NCBI GenBank assembly: GCA_016788635.1
Contig: JAEUSU010000006.1
Coordinates: forward strand, 62,001-126,000
Source: Flavobacteriales bacterium
Lineage (GTDB): Bacteria; Bacteroidota; Bacteroidia; Flavobacteriales_F; PHOS-HE28
DNA length: 64,000 nt
Direction of reading: 5' to 3'
The first letter of the stretch is position 1; the number at the start of each line of letters is the position of its first letter. The translations under genes were made by a program, and so were the position numbers. Below, one piece after another: positions 27,023 to 35,297 of this stretch. The notes under the pieces are model-generated. The model made no database searches. It had not been told where the DNA came from and saw nothing but the letters and a program-made list of their open reading frames with translations.

Positions 27023-27525
27023 GAAAGTCGGGCCTCAGCCTCCTTCAGCATGCGGTCCACCAAGGCACGCTGGGTGGCGTCATCTGTGAGCTTCTCGCGC
27101 AGCAGCTTCTCGGCTATCTCCACGCTGAGCTCGCCCACCAACATCTTGATGTCGGCCACTGCAGCGCTCTTCTCGTTTCGGATCTCCGCACGGGCGCGCT
27201 CGAGCATGGCCTCGGCCTCGGCCTTGGCTTTCTCTTTGGCACCCGCGATCTCACGGTCGCGGATGTCGCGCGCCTCCTTCAACAGCAGCTCCCGCTCCTC
27301 GCGTGCGGCACGCTCGAGGTCCTCATTGCGGGCGTTCATGGCCGCGATCTCCTCGCGGGCCTTCCGGGCCTCGTTCAGCGCATCGGCGATGGATGCTTCG
27401 CGCTCCTTGAGCCCATTGAGGATGGGCTTCCAGGCGAATTTGGCCAGGATGAACAGCACTGCCAGGAACGACAGCGTCATCCAGAAGATGAGCCCGAAAG
27501 AAGGCTCCACGAGACTGAGCAACAT
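27019..27525 (-). CDS. atpF: ATP synthase F0 subunit b
   Basis: This 168-residue peripheral-stalk subunit has one N-terminal membrane helix (LIFWMTLSFLAVLFILAKFA) followed by the conserved WKPILNGLKEREASIADAL and a long, charged coiled coil to about residue 150. It anchors F1 to the membrane. The gene lies 50 bases after atpE and overlaps atpH by 4 bases. Confidence 0.96.
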   Translation of the reverse strand: MLLSLVEPSFGLIFWMTLSFLAVLFILAKFAWKPILNGLKEREASIADALNEARKAREEIAAMNARNEDLERAAREERELLLKEARDIRDREIAGAKEKAKAEAEAMLERARAEIRNEKSAAVADIKMLVGELSVEIAEKLLREKLTDDATQRALVDRMLKEAEARLS

Positions 27526-27575
27526 GGGCGTGCGGGTTCAGGGGTTGTTGAACGTGGACAACGACGGCGACGCCC

Positions 27576-27836
27576 TCAGACGGCGGCCGGCATCTCCTTC
27601 AGCACCACCAGCAGACCCACCACCATGGCGAAGAAGGCGGCACCTTCCACGAGCGCAGCGGTGAGGATCATGTTGGCGCGCAGGTCGTTCATGGCTTCCG
27701 GCTGGCGGGCCATGGCCTGCACGGCGTCACCGCCGATGCGGCCGATGCCGACACCTGCACCGAGGGCGGCGAGGCCGGCACCCAGGGCAGCGATTCCGTA
27801 ACCAACGCCGAGATCGAGGAGAACAGTGAGGAACAT
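27576..27836 (-). CDS. atpE: ATP synthase F0 subunit c
   Basis: This 86-residue two-helix proteolipid forms the rotating ring. Helix 1 carries the glycine-rich GAGLAALGAGVGIGRIGG packing motif, the polar loop reads ARQPEA, and the ion-binding Glu sits in ALVEGAAFFAMV of helix 2. The surrounding residues do not show the Q/T pattern of typical sodium-binding rings, so proton use is more likely, although this was judged by eye only. Confidence 0.96.
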   Translation of the reverse strand: MFLTVLLDLGVGYGIAALGAGLAALGAGVGIGRIGGDAVQAMARQPEAMNDLRANMILTAALVEGAAFFAMVVGLLVVLKEMPAAV

Positions 27837-27864
27837 GTGTTCGAGGTTTATGAGAGGTTCAGGT

Positions 27865-28977
27865 TCAATGATGTTGTGGTTCCTCCACCGCCGCGCCGAT
27901 GTACATGGCGGACAGGAAGGTGAACACGTATGCTTGGATGAAGGCGACCAGCAGTTCGAGCATGGTCATGAACACGGTGAAGGCGAGCGACATGATGGAC
28001 ACGCCGTAGCCGGCACCCGCATTAGTCTCGCCGAAGACGAAGATGAGGCTGAAGAAGCTCAGCGCGATGATGTGGCCCGCCGTGATGTTCGCGAAGAGTC
28101 GGATCATCAACACGAAAGGCTTCAGGAACATGCCCAGGACCTCCACGGGCGTCAGGATCGCCAGTACCCAGGCCGGCACTCCGGGCATGGCCAGGATATG
28201 CCCCCAGTAGTGTTTGTTGCCGTTCACTGTTACGATCACGAAGGTGATCAAGGCCAGCACGAGCGTTACGGCGATGTTCCCGGTGAGGTTGGCGCCACCT
28301 GGGAAGAAGGGCACCAGCCCCATGAGGTTGTTGAGAAAGATGAAGAAGAAGGCCGTAAGCAGGTAGGGCATGTACTTCTCGTACTTGTGCCCGATCGCGC
28401 TCTTGGCCACATCGTCGCGCACGAACAGGATGATGGGCTCCACCAGGTTCTGCAGTCCTGTTGGTGCCTGGCCAACCCGGCGGGAATAAGCCCGGGCAAC
28501 ACTGATGAAGACGAGGAGAATGATCGCCAGGCTGATGAACAGGCTGAGCACGTTCTTGGTGATGCTGATGTCCCAGATGCGCTTCGTGGCCGCCTCATCC
28601 AACTGGCCATGGGCATCCACCGCCACCACTTTATGGTCCACCAGGGCATATCCTCCATGGGTGGCATGGCCGTGGTCGAAACGGGCGCTGCTGAAGACCT
28701 GCAGGCCGCGTTGCGTATCGTAGAGGATCACCGGCAGGGGTAGGCTGGTATGGCCCCAAAGGTGCCAGCCATGCTCATCGCCGATATGGTCCATGATAAG
28801 CTTGCCGGCATTGAATTTCTCCGCGGCGGGCGCATGGCCGGCGGTTCCGGACGCCACATGGGCCTGCGCATGGGTGGCTTGGGCGTGGTCATGCCCTTCA
28901 TGCTGCGCCATCAGCGGCCCCATGAACAGGGAGCCGAACATCAAGGAAGTGAGGCGCAGCAGGGCTTTGACGGACAT
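27865..28977 (-). CDS. atpB: ATP synthase F0 subunit a with His-rich N-terminal extension
   Basis: This 370-residue subunit forms the proton half-channels. The essential Arg is in MIRLFANITAGHI, and later helices end in AFIQAYVFTFLSAMYI, both typical. The first about 130 residues are unusual compared with short bacterial a subunits: a signal-like segment (LFGSLFMGPLMA region) is followed by a stretch with about 15 His (such as QHEGHDHAQATHAQAH), before the first channel helix. Long N termini of this kind occur in Bacteroidota. The extension should lie outside the inner membrane. The gene follows AtpZ after 69 bases that contain a -7-like promoter element. Confidence 0.95.
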   Translation of the reverse strand: MSVKALLRLTSLMFGSLFMGPLMAQHEGHDHAQATHAQAHVASGTAGHAPAAEKFNAGKLIMDHIGDEHGWHLWGHTSLPLPVILYDTQRGLQVFSSARFDHGHATHGGYALVDHKVVAVDAHGQLDEAATKRIWDISITKNVLSLFISLAIILLVFISVARAYSRRVGQAPTGLQNLVEPIILFVRDDVAKSAIGHKYEKYMPYLLTAFFFIFLNNLMGLVPFFPGGANLTGNIAVTLVLALITFVIVTVNGNKHYWGHILAMPGVPAWVLAILTPVEVLGMFLKPFVLMIRLFANITAGHIIALSFFSLIFVFGETNAGAGYGVSIMSLAFTVFMTMLELLVAFIQAYVFTFLSAMYIGAAVEEPQHH

Positions 28978-28999
28978 TTCAGGTTGGGGTACCCCCCTC

Positions 29000-29013
29000 T
29001 TTGCGGCCGCAAA
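29000..29013. repeat. 14-bp palindrome upstream of atpB
   Basis: TTTGCGGCCGCAAA is a perfect palindrome 22 bases upstream of the atpB start. It shares the 12-base core TTGCGGCCGCAA with 7737-7748 upstream of the large kinase gene, and it overlaps a -7-like element. Confidence 0.55.
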
Positions 29014-29017
29014 TGTA
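29010..29017 (-). promoter_or_regulatory. Candidate Bacteroidota -7 element for atpB
   Basis: Read on the minus strand this is TACATTTG, which fits the TAnnTTTG consensus of the Bacteroidota housekeeping sigma factor. It lies about 32 bases before the atpB ATG. No TTG sits at the ideal -33 distance, so it may be weak or regulated. Confidence 0.45.
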
Positions 29018-29046
29018 GGGATCTATACAAGACCACCGACTGATCT

Positions 29047-29283
29047 TTACCGACGCGGATTCGTCTCTTTGAACAGGAATACCATGGCGCCTGCAATGGC
29101 GAGCAGGGAAAGGCCCAGGGTGAAACCTGGAAAGGTGTGGTGCAGCCACTGGTCCAGCTTGCGCCCAGCCCACACACCGGCCAGGATGATCCCCATCATC
29201 TGCAGGCCGATGGCGCTGTAGCGGAGGTAGTCCCGGCTGCTCGCTTTGAGGCGATCGCGATCGGTGCGGGGGCCTTCCTTCAT
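29047..29283 (-). CDS. atpZ: AtpZ/AtpI-like small membrane protein
   Basis: This 78-residue protein has two predicted membrane helices: SAIGLQMMGIILAGVWAGRKLD, which carries the G-x-x-x-G-x-x-x-D pattern of AtpZ, and a second helix, LGLSLLAIAGAMVFLF. AtpZ/AtpI proteins are encoded at the head of F0F1 operons and have been linked to Mg or Ca uptake and c-ring assembly. Position directly before the next small membrane gene and atpB supports this. The family role is only partly established. Confidence 0.85.
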   Translation of the reverse strand: MKEGPRTDRDRLKASSRDYLRYSAIGLQMMGIILAGVWAGRKLDQWLHHTFPGFTLGLSLLAIAGAMVFLFKETNPRR

Positions 29284-29289
29284 GCGCTG

Positions 29290-29667
29290 TTAGTGGCGTG
29301 ACCGGGTAACCAGCCGGAAGGTGGAGAAGCCCAGAAAGGCCAGGTAGAGCAAGGCAAAGGACAGCACCAAGGGAAGCAGGACCTGTTTCGGGCCCAGGAG
29401 CATGATGCACACCACGAGGATGAGGGAGACCATCATTTTGAGCATCAATCCAAGCATGAAGCGACGCACGAAGCCCTTGGGGTCCTCCACCATGGCCTGT
29501 TCCTGCCAGTGAAGCAATACGTAGGTGAGCGCGGTGAAGTAAAGCGCCGTGAGCGCGAAAGCGGGGTGGTAGGGAAGTTCTGCCAGCACAAGCGCACCCC
29601 AGGTCATAAGGGCGCAGAACGATCCGAACAGAACGGTGGGAAGCAGCGGTGAGCGAGGCGAGGCCAT
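29290..29667 (-). CDS. Hypothetical four-helix membrane protein of the ATP synthase operon
   Basis: This 125-residue protein has four hydrophobic segments: LFGSFCALMTWGALVLAEL, FALTALYFTALTYVLLH, LMLKMMVSLILVVCIMLLG and VLLPLVLSFALLYLAFLG. I do not recognise a named domain. It sits 6 bases before atpZ, in the place where Bacteroidota F0F1 operons often encode a poorly conserved AtpI-like protein. A role in ATP synthase assembly is inferred from context only. Confidence 0.8.
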   Translation of the reverse strand: MASPRSPLLPTVLFGSFCALMTWGALVLAELPYHPAFALTALYFTALTYVLLHWQEQAMVEDPKGFVRRFMLGLMLKMMVSLILVVCIMLLGPKQVLLPLVLSFALLYLAFLGFSTFRLVTRSRH

Positions 29668-29677
29668 GCCTCAGGGC

Positions 29678-30139
29678 TCAGCGGGCGGCCGGTGTGGCAG
29701 TGGGCTCGGCGGGCTTGGCCTCGGTACGCAAGCGCGCGGCGTCCATTTCCTTCACTACACCACCCCCCATGGAGCAGTTGCCGGTGAAGACCGCGCCCGG
29801 TTCGATCGCCAGCTTCTTGGTGTTGATGTCGCCCTGCAGTTTCGCGGTGGCCTTCAAGCTGAGCAGGTCCTGGCAGGTGATCTTGCCCAGCACCGTGCCT
29901 TCAATGTCCGAGCTCTGACAGGTCACGTCACCTTCCACCACCCCGGTCTGGCCCACGATCAGGCGCCCGCGCACGTTGATCGTGCCTTTCACGCGTCCAT
30001 CGATGCGCACATTGCTGTCGGAGCGGATCTCACCCTCAATGGAGGTGCCCTCCATGATGCTGTTGATCTTTCCGGTGTTCACCGGTTCGGCGGCCTTGTT
30101 CATGGTCGGGGTCGTGTTTTCGTTCCGGAACAGTGACAT
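29678..30139 (-). CDS. Bactofilin (polymer-forming cytoskeletal protein)
   Basis: This 153-residue protein contains the central beta-helix of bactofilins, with regular rungs such as GTSIEGEIRSDSNVRIDGRV, GRLIVGQTGVVEGDV and GKITCQDLLSLKAT, flanked by short, proline- and alanine-rich ends. Bactofilins polymerise without nucleotide and organise cell-envelope processes, often together with M23 peptidases. I chose the ATG at 30139 (MSLFRNENTT), since upstream bases hold a -7-like TATATTTG. It lies between the PorW/SprE gene and the ATP synthase genes. Confidence 0.92.
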   Translation of the reverse strand: MSLFRNENTTPTMNKAAEPVNTGKINSIMEGTSIEGEIRSDSNVRIDGRVKGTINVRGRLIVGQTGVVEGDVTCQSSDIEGTVLGKITCQDLLSLKATAKLQGDINTKKLAIEPGAVFTGNCSMGGGVVKEMDAARLRTEAKPAEPTATPAAR

Positions 30140-30172
30140 GGTGGCTTGGGCCTGGTCCAAAAGAGGTTCGCG

Positions 30173-30180
30173 CAAATATA
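30173..30180 (-). promoter_or_regulatory. Candidate -7 element for the bactofilin gene
   Basis: On the minus strand the sequence is TATATTTG, a full match to TAnnTTTG, about 33 bases before the ATG and between two genes on the same strand. A clear -33 TTG at the usual spacing was not seen. Confidence 0.5.
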
Positions 30181-30199
30181 AGAGCGTCAAGTACTTGTC

Positions 30200-32862
30200 C
30201 TATCGGCCAGCGAGGTAGTTCTGTTGAAAGAAAGAGGTGTAGCCCTCCACGTCCTTGCTCTTGTACAACTGGGCGTAGTTATCCGGGCTGATGGCGAAGG
30301 TCACATACCCCTGGTCATTGATGCCCTGAAGCATGGCAAGCTCGGAGAGGAACTGGTTGTAGTAGTCCATGGACTTCTCCTTGGTCTCGAACACGCTCAT
30401 GAGGATCACCTGATGCTCGCGGTCCAGCGGGCTGCTGGCCACCTGGATGGTCATGTTCTTGAACTTGCTGCGGTTGAAGTCACTTATCTGGTTCTTGATG
30501 GCGGTGATATCGCCATCAGCCATGGGGTAGATGAGCGCGAAATAGTGCTGGCCGGTGGCGGGTTTGAAGGAGCCCTTGGGGGTTTCCTTTCCCGGGGGCT
30601 TGTCCGCAGGTGCCGGAGCGGCAGGTTTGTCCAGACCATCCAGCTTGGCAAGGATATCCTCTGCGGCCTTGGCCTCATCGGTGCCGGGGAACTTCCCCTT
30701 CACCTCTGAAAGGGCATTGCGGAAGGCGGCCATCTCGCGCAGGGCGCCCACCGCCATGGCCTTCAACAGCGCATACTTGGGGAGCAGGCTGTTGCGGGGT
30801 TCATCACTAAGCACGCGGTTGCATGCGGCCACCACCTGCATGTAGCGACCCTGCCGGAAGTCGCGGTACACCTGTTCATATTCGGCTGATTCCAGCAGAC
30901 GTCTCGCTTCATCGCCATGCAGCGCATCCGGATTGCGCACCAGCCTTGCGAACTCACTGTCCGGCCAGCGCTCCAGGATGATGTCCGCATAGTTCTGCGA
31001 AGCCAGCGTGCCATCCGGCGAGAAGTAGTTGTCCGCACGTTCCTTCTCCAGGTAGATGCGGAACAATTGGTAGTGTGTTTCGGGGGAGTACTGGCAGTCC
31101 TCGAATCGCACGATGAGCATTTCAAAGCTCTCCACGGCATTGTCCACATCCAGCAGCTTCTCCTTGTAGATCATGCCGCTCTTGTACATGGCCTCGCAGA
31201 TCATGGCGTTGCTGGCGGCCACGGCTTCGGGCTCCAGCGGGATGTTGCTCAGGTAGGTCTCCGGGTCGCGCCAGGGCTCCTTGCCATCCTCGCCTTTCTG
31301 TTCCTTCTCATCCAGCTTTTCGATCTCCTGCTCGGCCAGGTCGGCGGCTGCCGATCCGCTCTTGTCCTTGCGCCTCCAATCATCTTCCAAGGCGCGGGTG
31401 CCCCATTTTTTCCGGAAGTCGGCAAGGCCCCGCGCCATGGCCTGCGGGTTATAGAAATACCACTCGCCCTGGTTGGTGCCGCTGGGGGGGGGGATGTGGG
31501 CTTTCTATTGGCTGGCGTGGCGATCGTCTCGCGCGCCTCCAACTCGCGGGAAGTGCTGGCCTCCTCCTGCTCGGCCCGTTCGCGGATCATCCGGCGGATG
31601 ATGCGTTCGCGTTGGTCCGGATCCATGCTGGCGAGCCGTTGCAGGCTGTCCTCACGGGCAATGATGTTCAGTTGTTCCACCAGTTCACCGAGCACCTCCG
31701 CCCGCGTGTTGACCTCCTTGTAGCGTGCGTGTTCCGGGGAAAGTATGCTGGCGGTGCTGTCGTAGTACAGCTGTGCGGGTTTGTACGCGCGGTCATCGAA
31801 AAAAATATCGGCCAGGCGCAGGAAGCTCTTCGCCTTCTGCCGGGTATCGGTGGTGCTCACCCGGCAACTGGTGCGCAGGCGGGCGATGGCGTCCTCCTTT
31901 TGGCCCTCCTTCAGGTCCAGTTCGGCAAGTGCATAGTGCAGCATGTCGAAGTGGTCCACGTGCTTTTCATCTCGCAGCATGCGGTTCAGCTTCTGGCGGA
32001 TGGCCTTGCTGTTGCCGCGATCGAAGGCCAGGGCCTGGAAGATCTGTGCGTGAAAGCCGATCTCGTACGGCGGGCTCATGCGTGTGACGCGCGCGAACTG
32101 ATCGATGGCCTGCTGATCCTTGCCTTTGTTCTGGTAGAGCTGGCCCAGGATGAAGGTCCACCGCACACGCTCCTTGCGGTTCTTCGACAGGCTCACAGCC
32201 CGCTCCAGGTTCACGATGGCGTCATCCACCTTGCCGCGCCGGATCTCCAGGTGGGCCTGAACGGCGCTGAGCTCGTCATGCGGGAATTTCTTGGGCAGCA
32301 CACGCTCGTTGCGGACCTCGTCCAACACGGTGTTGGCCTTGCCATACTGCTCCAGTTCAATGGCCGCCCTGGCTTGCCAGATACGGGCCACCATTTGCAG
32401 GTCGTGCCCCTTGTAGCGCCGGCCCACGTAGTCGAAGGTGCGCATGGCCTCATAGTAGGAGCGCTTGTAGAAGTGTGCCTTTCCGATCACGAAATAGGCA
32501 TTGGCGATCCAGATGTTGCGCTCCTTGTCCTTGATCTCCATGCTGTGCCGGTCGATCACCACAGCGCACTTGTCAATGCTCACGTCCATGGTCTTGCTCA
32601 TGGACTTGGCCTGCTGTTCGGTTCCGTAAATGAAGATGGGCAGCACCTGGTCAAAGTCATCCTGGTAGCTCATCTCCATGTTGGCCACCGCCTCGTTCAG
32701 CTTCTCGTTGGCGTTGAACCAACCGTTGAAACGGGCGGTGGTCCGGTGGAAGGAGCGGTTCAGAAAGGCATCCTTCTCCGTGGAACAGCCCGAAAGGACC
32801 AGGCCAAAGGCCAGGACCAGGGACCGGAACACCGGTGCCGCGGACGCACGCAGCATGAACAT
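30200..32862 (-). CDS. porW: PorW/SprE-type T9SS lipoprotein (TPR), frameshifted in a G10 run
   Basis: Two overlapping frames encode one protein of about 887 residues. The first part begins with a lipoprotein signal (lipobox LVLSGC near residue 25, counting from the ATG at 32862; a second ATG is at 32856) and then TPR-like helices as in PorW/SprE, which help the type IX translocon and gliding. The second part continues from the NPQAMARGLADFRKKWG segment to the C terminus (DNYAQLYKSKDVEGYTSF). The switch lies at ten consecutive G (31484-31493 on the plus strand). One more C on the coding strand, or two fewer, would join them as SPPPSGTNQGEWYFYNPQ. As read, the first frame runs on into unrelated residues and stops at 31249. 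This may be a sequencing error, a phase-variable run or a real mutation. Confidence 0.85.
31484..31493. repeat. Homopolymer run of ten G inside the PorW/SprE gene
   Basis: Ten consecutive G on the plus strand (C on the coding strand) lie exactly where the reading frame of the PorW/SprE gene changes. Runs of this length are prone to both slipped-strand mutation and sequencing error. Confidence 0.9.
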
Positions 32863-32891
32863 GGGAGCTAAGTAACGGCGGGCGGGGCGAT

Positions 32892-34322
32892 TTATTCCCT
32901 GGGGGCCACCTCCGGACAGGTGAGGAGGGTGTATGTCCGCAGGTCCAACGCCATGGGGATGCAATCCGGTGGAGCGGGATGCCCGGTACGCAACAACCGG
33001 AAGCTCCGGGGCTTGTCTGTGGGGTCTATGCCGATGCGGTGATAGCGCAACAGGTAGCACTGCAGGTTCCACTCCTCCCAAAGGTCCGCATGAGCGCCGA
33101 TCACCGAGCCTTCGGGCACCTGTGTGCCGATCACGGCCACATCATGCAGCATGTCGGCATCACGGCCGGGCTTGCCCCAACCCAGCCCCGCCAGTACCAG
33201 CGCCACGGCTAATAACGCCATACCCGATACCGCCAGGCCTTTCCGCGGTCCCATCGACATTCGTTCCATAAGGGCCGCCAATGCCGGAAGAGAGGCCAGA
33301 CCGATGGCCAATGCCAGTGGGCCCAGTGCGGGGGTGAAGTAGAAGGCCTTTTGCACCCGGGTGAGCATCAGGGGCAGCACACCTGCCAGGCCGGCCAGCA
33401 ACAAGGCCAGCGCCCAGTAGCGCGTACCCTCAGGCGTGTATTCCCGCTTGCGTCCTGCCCAGGCCACCACGGCAGCCAGCACCAGCGCCGGAAGAAGTTC
33501 CAGCACCAGGCGCGGAATGATCCAGAAATGACTGTCCACCGTCGGCTTTTCGGCGATGCGCCGCAACAGCCGCTCGTTCACATAGGTGCCAAGACTTTGC
33601 TGTGCATCAGGAGAGAGGAGGAGTACCGCGTAGGCCGCGACACATACGATGACGGCGATCGATGTGCCAGTGATCGTGCGATGCCATCCCGGCCTGCCGG
33701 TGGCCACCTGAATGGCGAAGGGCACCGCGAATGGGAAGAGGCCGGGCAGGCCTTTCACAAAGGAGGCCAGAAAGACCGCGACCCCGGCCATGACACAGGC
33801 CATCAGCCACGGAGCACGCCCCATGGCCCCGGCCACGAAGAGCCACAATGCGCCGCCGGTGAACAGTGCCATGCTATTCTCGTGCATGTTGTTCTGGTAA
33901 CTCCAGAAGTTCACCGGGATCGTGATCCACAGCAGGACCGGCCACCAGGCCAGGCGCCTCCACTCCGGCGTGCCGGCGGTAAGCAGGCGCCAGATGGCGA
34001 CCAGCAGGGCCCCGTTGAGCACCACGGTCACCAGGCACCACAGCCGCTCGACCCAGAAGCCGTCGCCCCATAGGTTGAACCACATGGCCTGGATACCGAA
34101 GCCCAGCGGAGGATGCTCGTGAAAGGTGGGCAGGCCAGCCAACCCAAGTGGGGAGAAGATGGGCTCCCAGAAGGTGCCCGTACCATGTGCGAGATTGAAA
34201 GCCACCACGGTGTAGAGCATGCCGTCCATGAACATGCCGTCCTGCGCCAAAGCCGGCAGCAGGAGGACCGCCGCCACACCGATCGTGAACCACCAACCTG
34301 CGTGGCCCGTTTGCTTGAACAT
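32892..34322 (-). CDS. Glycosyltransferase family 39/ArnT-like membrane protein
   Basis: This 476-residue protein has about ten hydrophobic segments. The first extracytoplasmic loop carries acidic residues early (QDGMFMDGMLYTVVAFNLAHG), followed by the EPIFSPLG and FHEHPPLGFGIQAMW motifs typical of GT39/PMT-type enzymes, which transfer sugars from polyprenyl-phosphate donors on the outer face of the inner membrane. I chose the ATG at 34322 (MFKQTGHAGWW), just before the first helix. It is divergent from the M23 peptidase gene, with 59 bases between starts. Acceptor (lipid A, protein or glycan) cannot be inferred. Confidence 0.85.
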   Translation of the reverse strand: MFKQTGHAGWWFTIGVAAVLLLPALAQDGMFMDGMLYTVVAFNLAHGTGTFWEPIFSPLGLAGLPTFHEHPPLGFGIQAMWFNLWGDGFWVERLWCLVTVVLNGALLVAIWRLLTAGTPEWRRLAWWPVLLWITIPVNFWSYQNNMHENSMALFTGGALWLFVAGAMGRAPWLMACVMAGVAVFLASFVKGLPGLFPFAVPFAIQVATGRPGWHRTITGTSIAVIVCVAAYAVLLLSPDAQQSLGTYVNERLLRRIAEKPTVDSHFWIIPRLVLELLPALVLAAVVAWAGRKREYTPEGTRYWALALLLAGLAGVLPLMLTRVQKAFYFTPALGPLALAIGLASLPALAALMERMSMGPRKGLAVSGMALLAVALVLAGLGWGKPGRDADMLHDVAVIGTQVPEGSVIGAHADLWEEWNLQCYLLRYHRIGIDPTDKPRSFRLLRTGHPAPPDCIPMALDLRTYTLLTCPEVAPRE

Positions 34323-34340
34323 GGATGCGAAAGGTAGCCC

Positions 34341-34375
34341 GTTGCACGGAGCCGGACGGGAGCGGGCGATATTTG
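34341..34375 (+). promoter_or_regulatory. Candidate promoter of the M23 peptidase gene
   Basis: A GTTG at 34341-34344 and GATATTTG at 34368-34375 form a near-match to the Bacteroidota TTTG/TAnnTTTG promoter, with a 23-base spacer. The -7 element ends 6 bases before the ATG, so the mRNA would have almost no leader. Confidence 0.4.
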
Positions 34376-34381
34376 CCGGAC

Positions 34382-35266
34382 ATGGCCAACGAAGAGAAGC
34401 CACGGAAGCGCCGCACTTTTCTGCAGCGGCTTCGCAGCAAATACCGGTTCCTGGTCATTGACGATGGCACCTTCGAAGAGCGTGTCAGCATCCGGCTCAA
34501 TCGGATCAATGTGCTGCTCATCGGCCTTGGCCTGTTCATCATCACCGCGGCTTTCGTGGCCATGGTCATCGTGCTTACACCGCTCAAGCGGTACATCCCC
34601 GGCTACACGGACCCGGAGTTGGTGCGCTTCGCCCAGCGATCCGCGCAGCTTGCCGACAGTTTGCAGCGTGTGGTGCCCGTGCAGCAGCTCTACATCGAGA
34701 ACATGCGGCGGGTGTTGAGCGGTGAAGTGACGCCGGACAGCGCATTGCAATACCGTTCCCTGGCCCGGGTGCCGGGGCCGGAAGCGCTGGTACCCGGTGG
34801 GCGGGACAGCAGCCTGCGGCGCAGCGTGCAGCGAGATGAGGCCTACTCCTTGAGCGCCGACTCGCGTACGTCGGCCGGATTCCGCGGTTTGTCCGGCATC
34901 TTCTTCTTCCCGCCCCTGCGCGGAACGGTCAGCAGCAATTTCGACAGGGCCTTGGGGCATTTCGGGGTGGACATCGTGACCGCGCCGGATGAAGCGGTCA
35001 AGGCCTGTCTGGACGGCACCGTCACCCTGGCCAGCTGGACCACGGATGGCGGGCATGTCATCCAGATCCAGCATGCCAATGACCTGGTCAGTGTTTACAA
35101 GCACAACAGCGTGCTTCTGAAGAAGGTGGGTGACCGTGTGAAAGGAGGCGAGGTGGTGTCCATCGTGGGCAACAGCGGGGAGCTCACCACGGGTCCGCAT
35201 CTGCATTTTGAACTGTGGCACAATGGCGAACCCGTGGATCCCGCGGCCTATATGGCACTCCAGTAG
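34382..35266 (+). CDS. M23 family metallopeptidase (LytM domain), membrane-anchored
   Basis: This 294-residue protein has a charged cytoplasmic start, one membrane helix near residues 46-70 (NVLLIGLGLFIITAAFVAMV region), a helical linker and a C-terminal LytM domain. All zinc-site residues are present: H193 and D197 in HFGVD, and H273 and H275 in GPHLHFELW. It should therefore be an active peptidoglycan endopeptidase in the periplasm. I chose the ATG at 34382, although the frame is open from 34325. The gene is followed 31 bases later by the GH3 gene on the same strand. Confidence 0.93.
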   Translation: MANEEKPRKRRTFLQRLRSKYRFLVIDDGTFEERVSIRLNRINVLLIGLGLFIITAAFVAMVIVLTPLKRYIPGYTDPELVRFAQRSAQLADSLQRVVPVQQLYIENMRRVLSGEVTPDSALQYRSLARVPGPEALVPGGRDSSLRRSVQRDEAYSLSADSRTSAGFRGLSGIFFFPPLRGTVSSNFDRALGHFGVDIVTAPDEAVKACLDGTVTLASWTTDGGHVIQIQHANDLVSVYKHNSVLLKKVGDRVKGGEVVSIVGNSGELTTGPHLHFELWHNGEPVDPAAYMALQ

Positions 35267-35297
35267 GTTTGGTCGTGAAGGTTGACACCGTTGGCGA

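Noticed and set aside
24971-27664. Plus-strand ORF of 897 residues opposite atpA, atpH and atpF
   Set aside because: It lies antisense to three well-conserved genes, is rich in His, Leu, Asp and Val as expected from the opposite strand of high-GC codons, and has no recognisable domain.
32863-33081. Upstream extension of the PorW/SprE frame to 33081
   Set aside because: It overlaps the end of the glycosyltransferase gene, and the lipoprotein signal places the start at 32862 or 32856.
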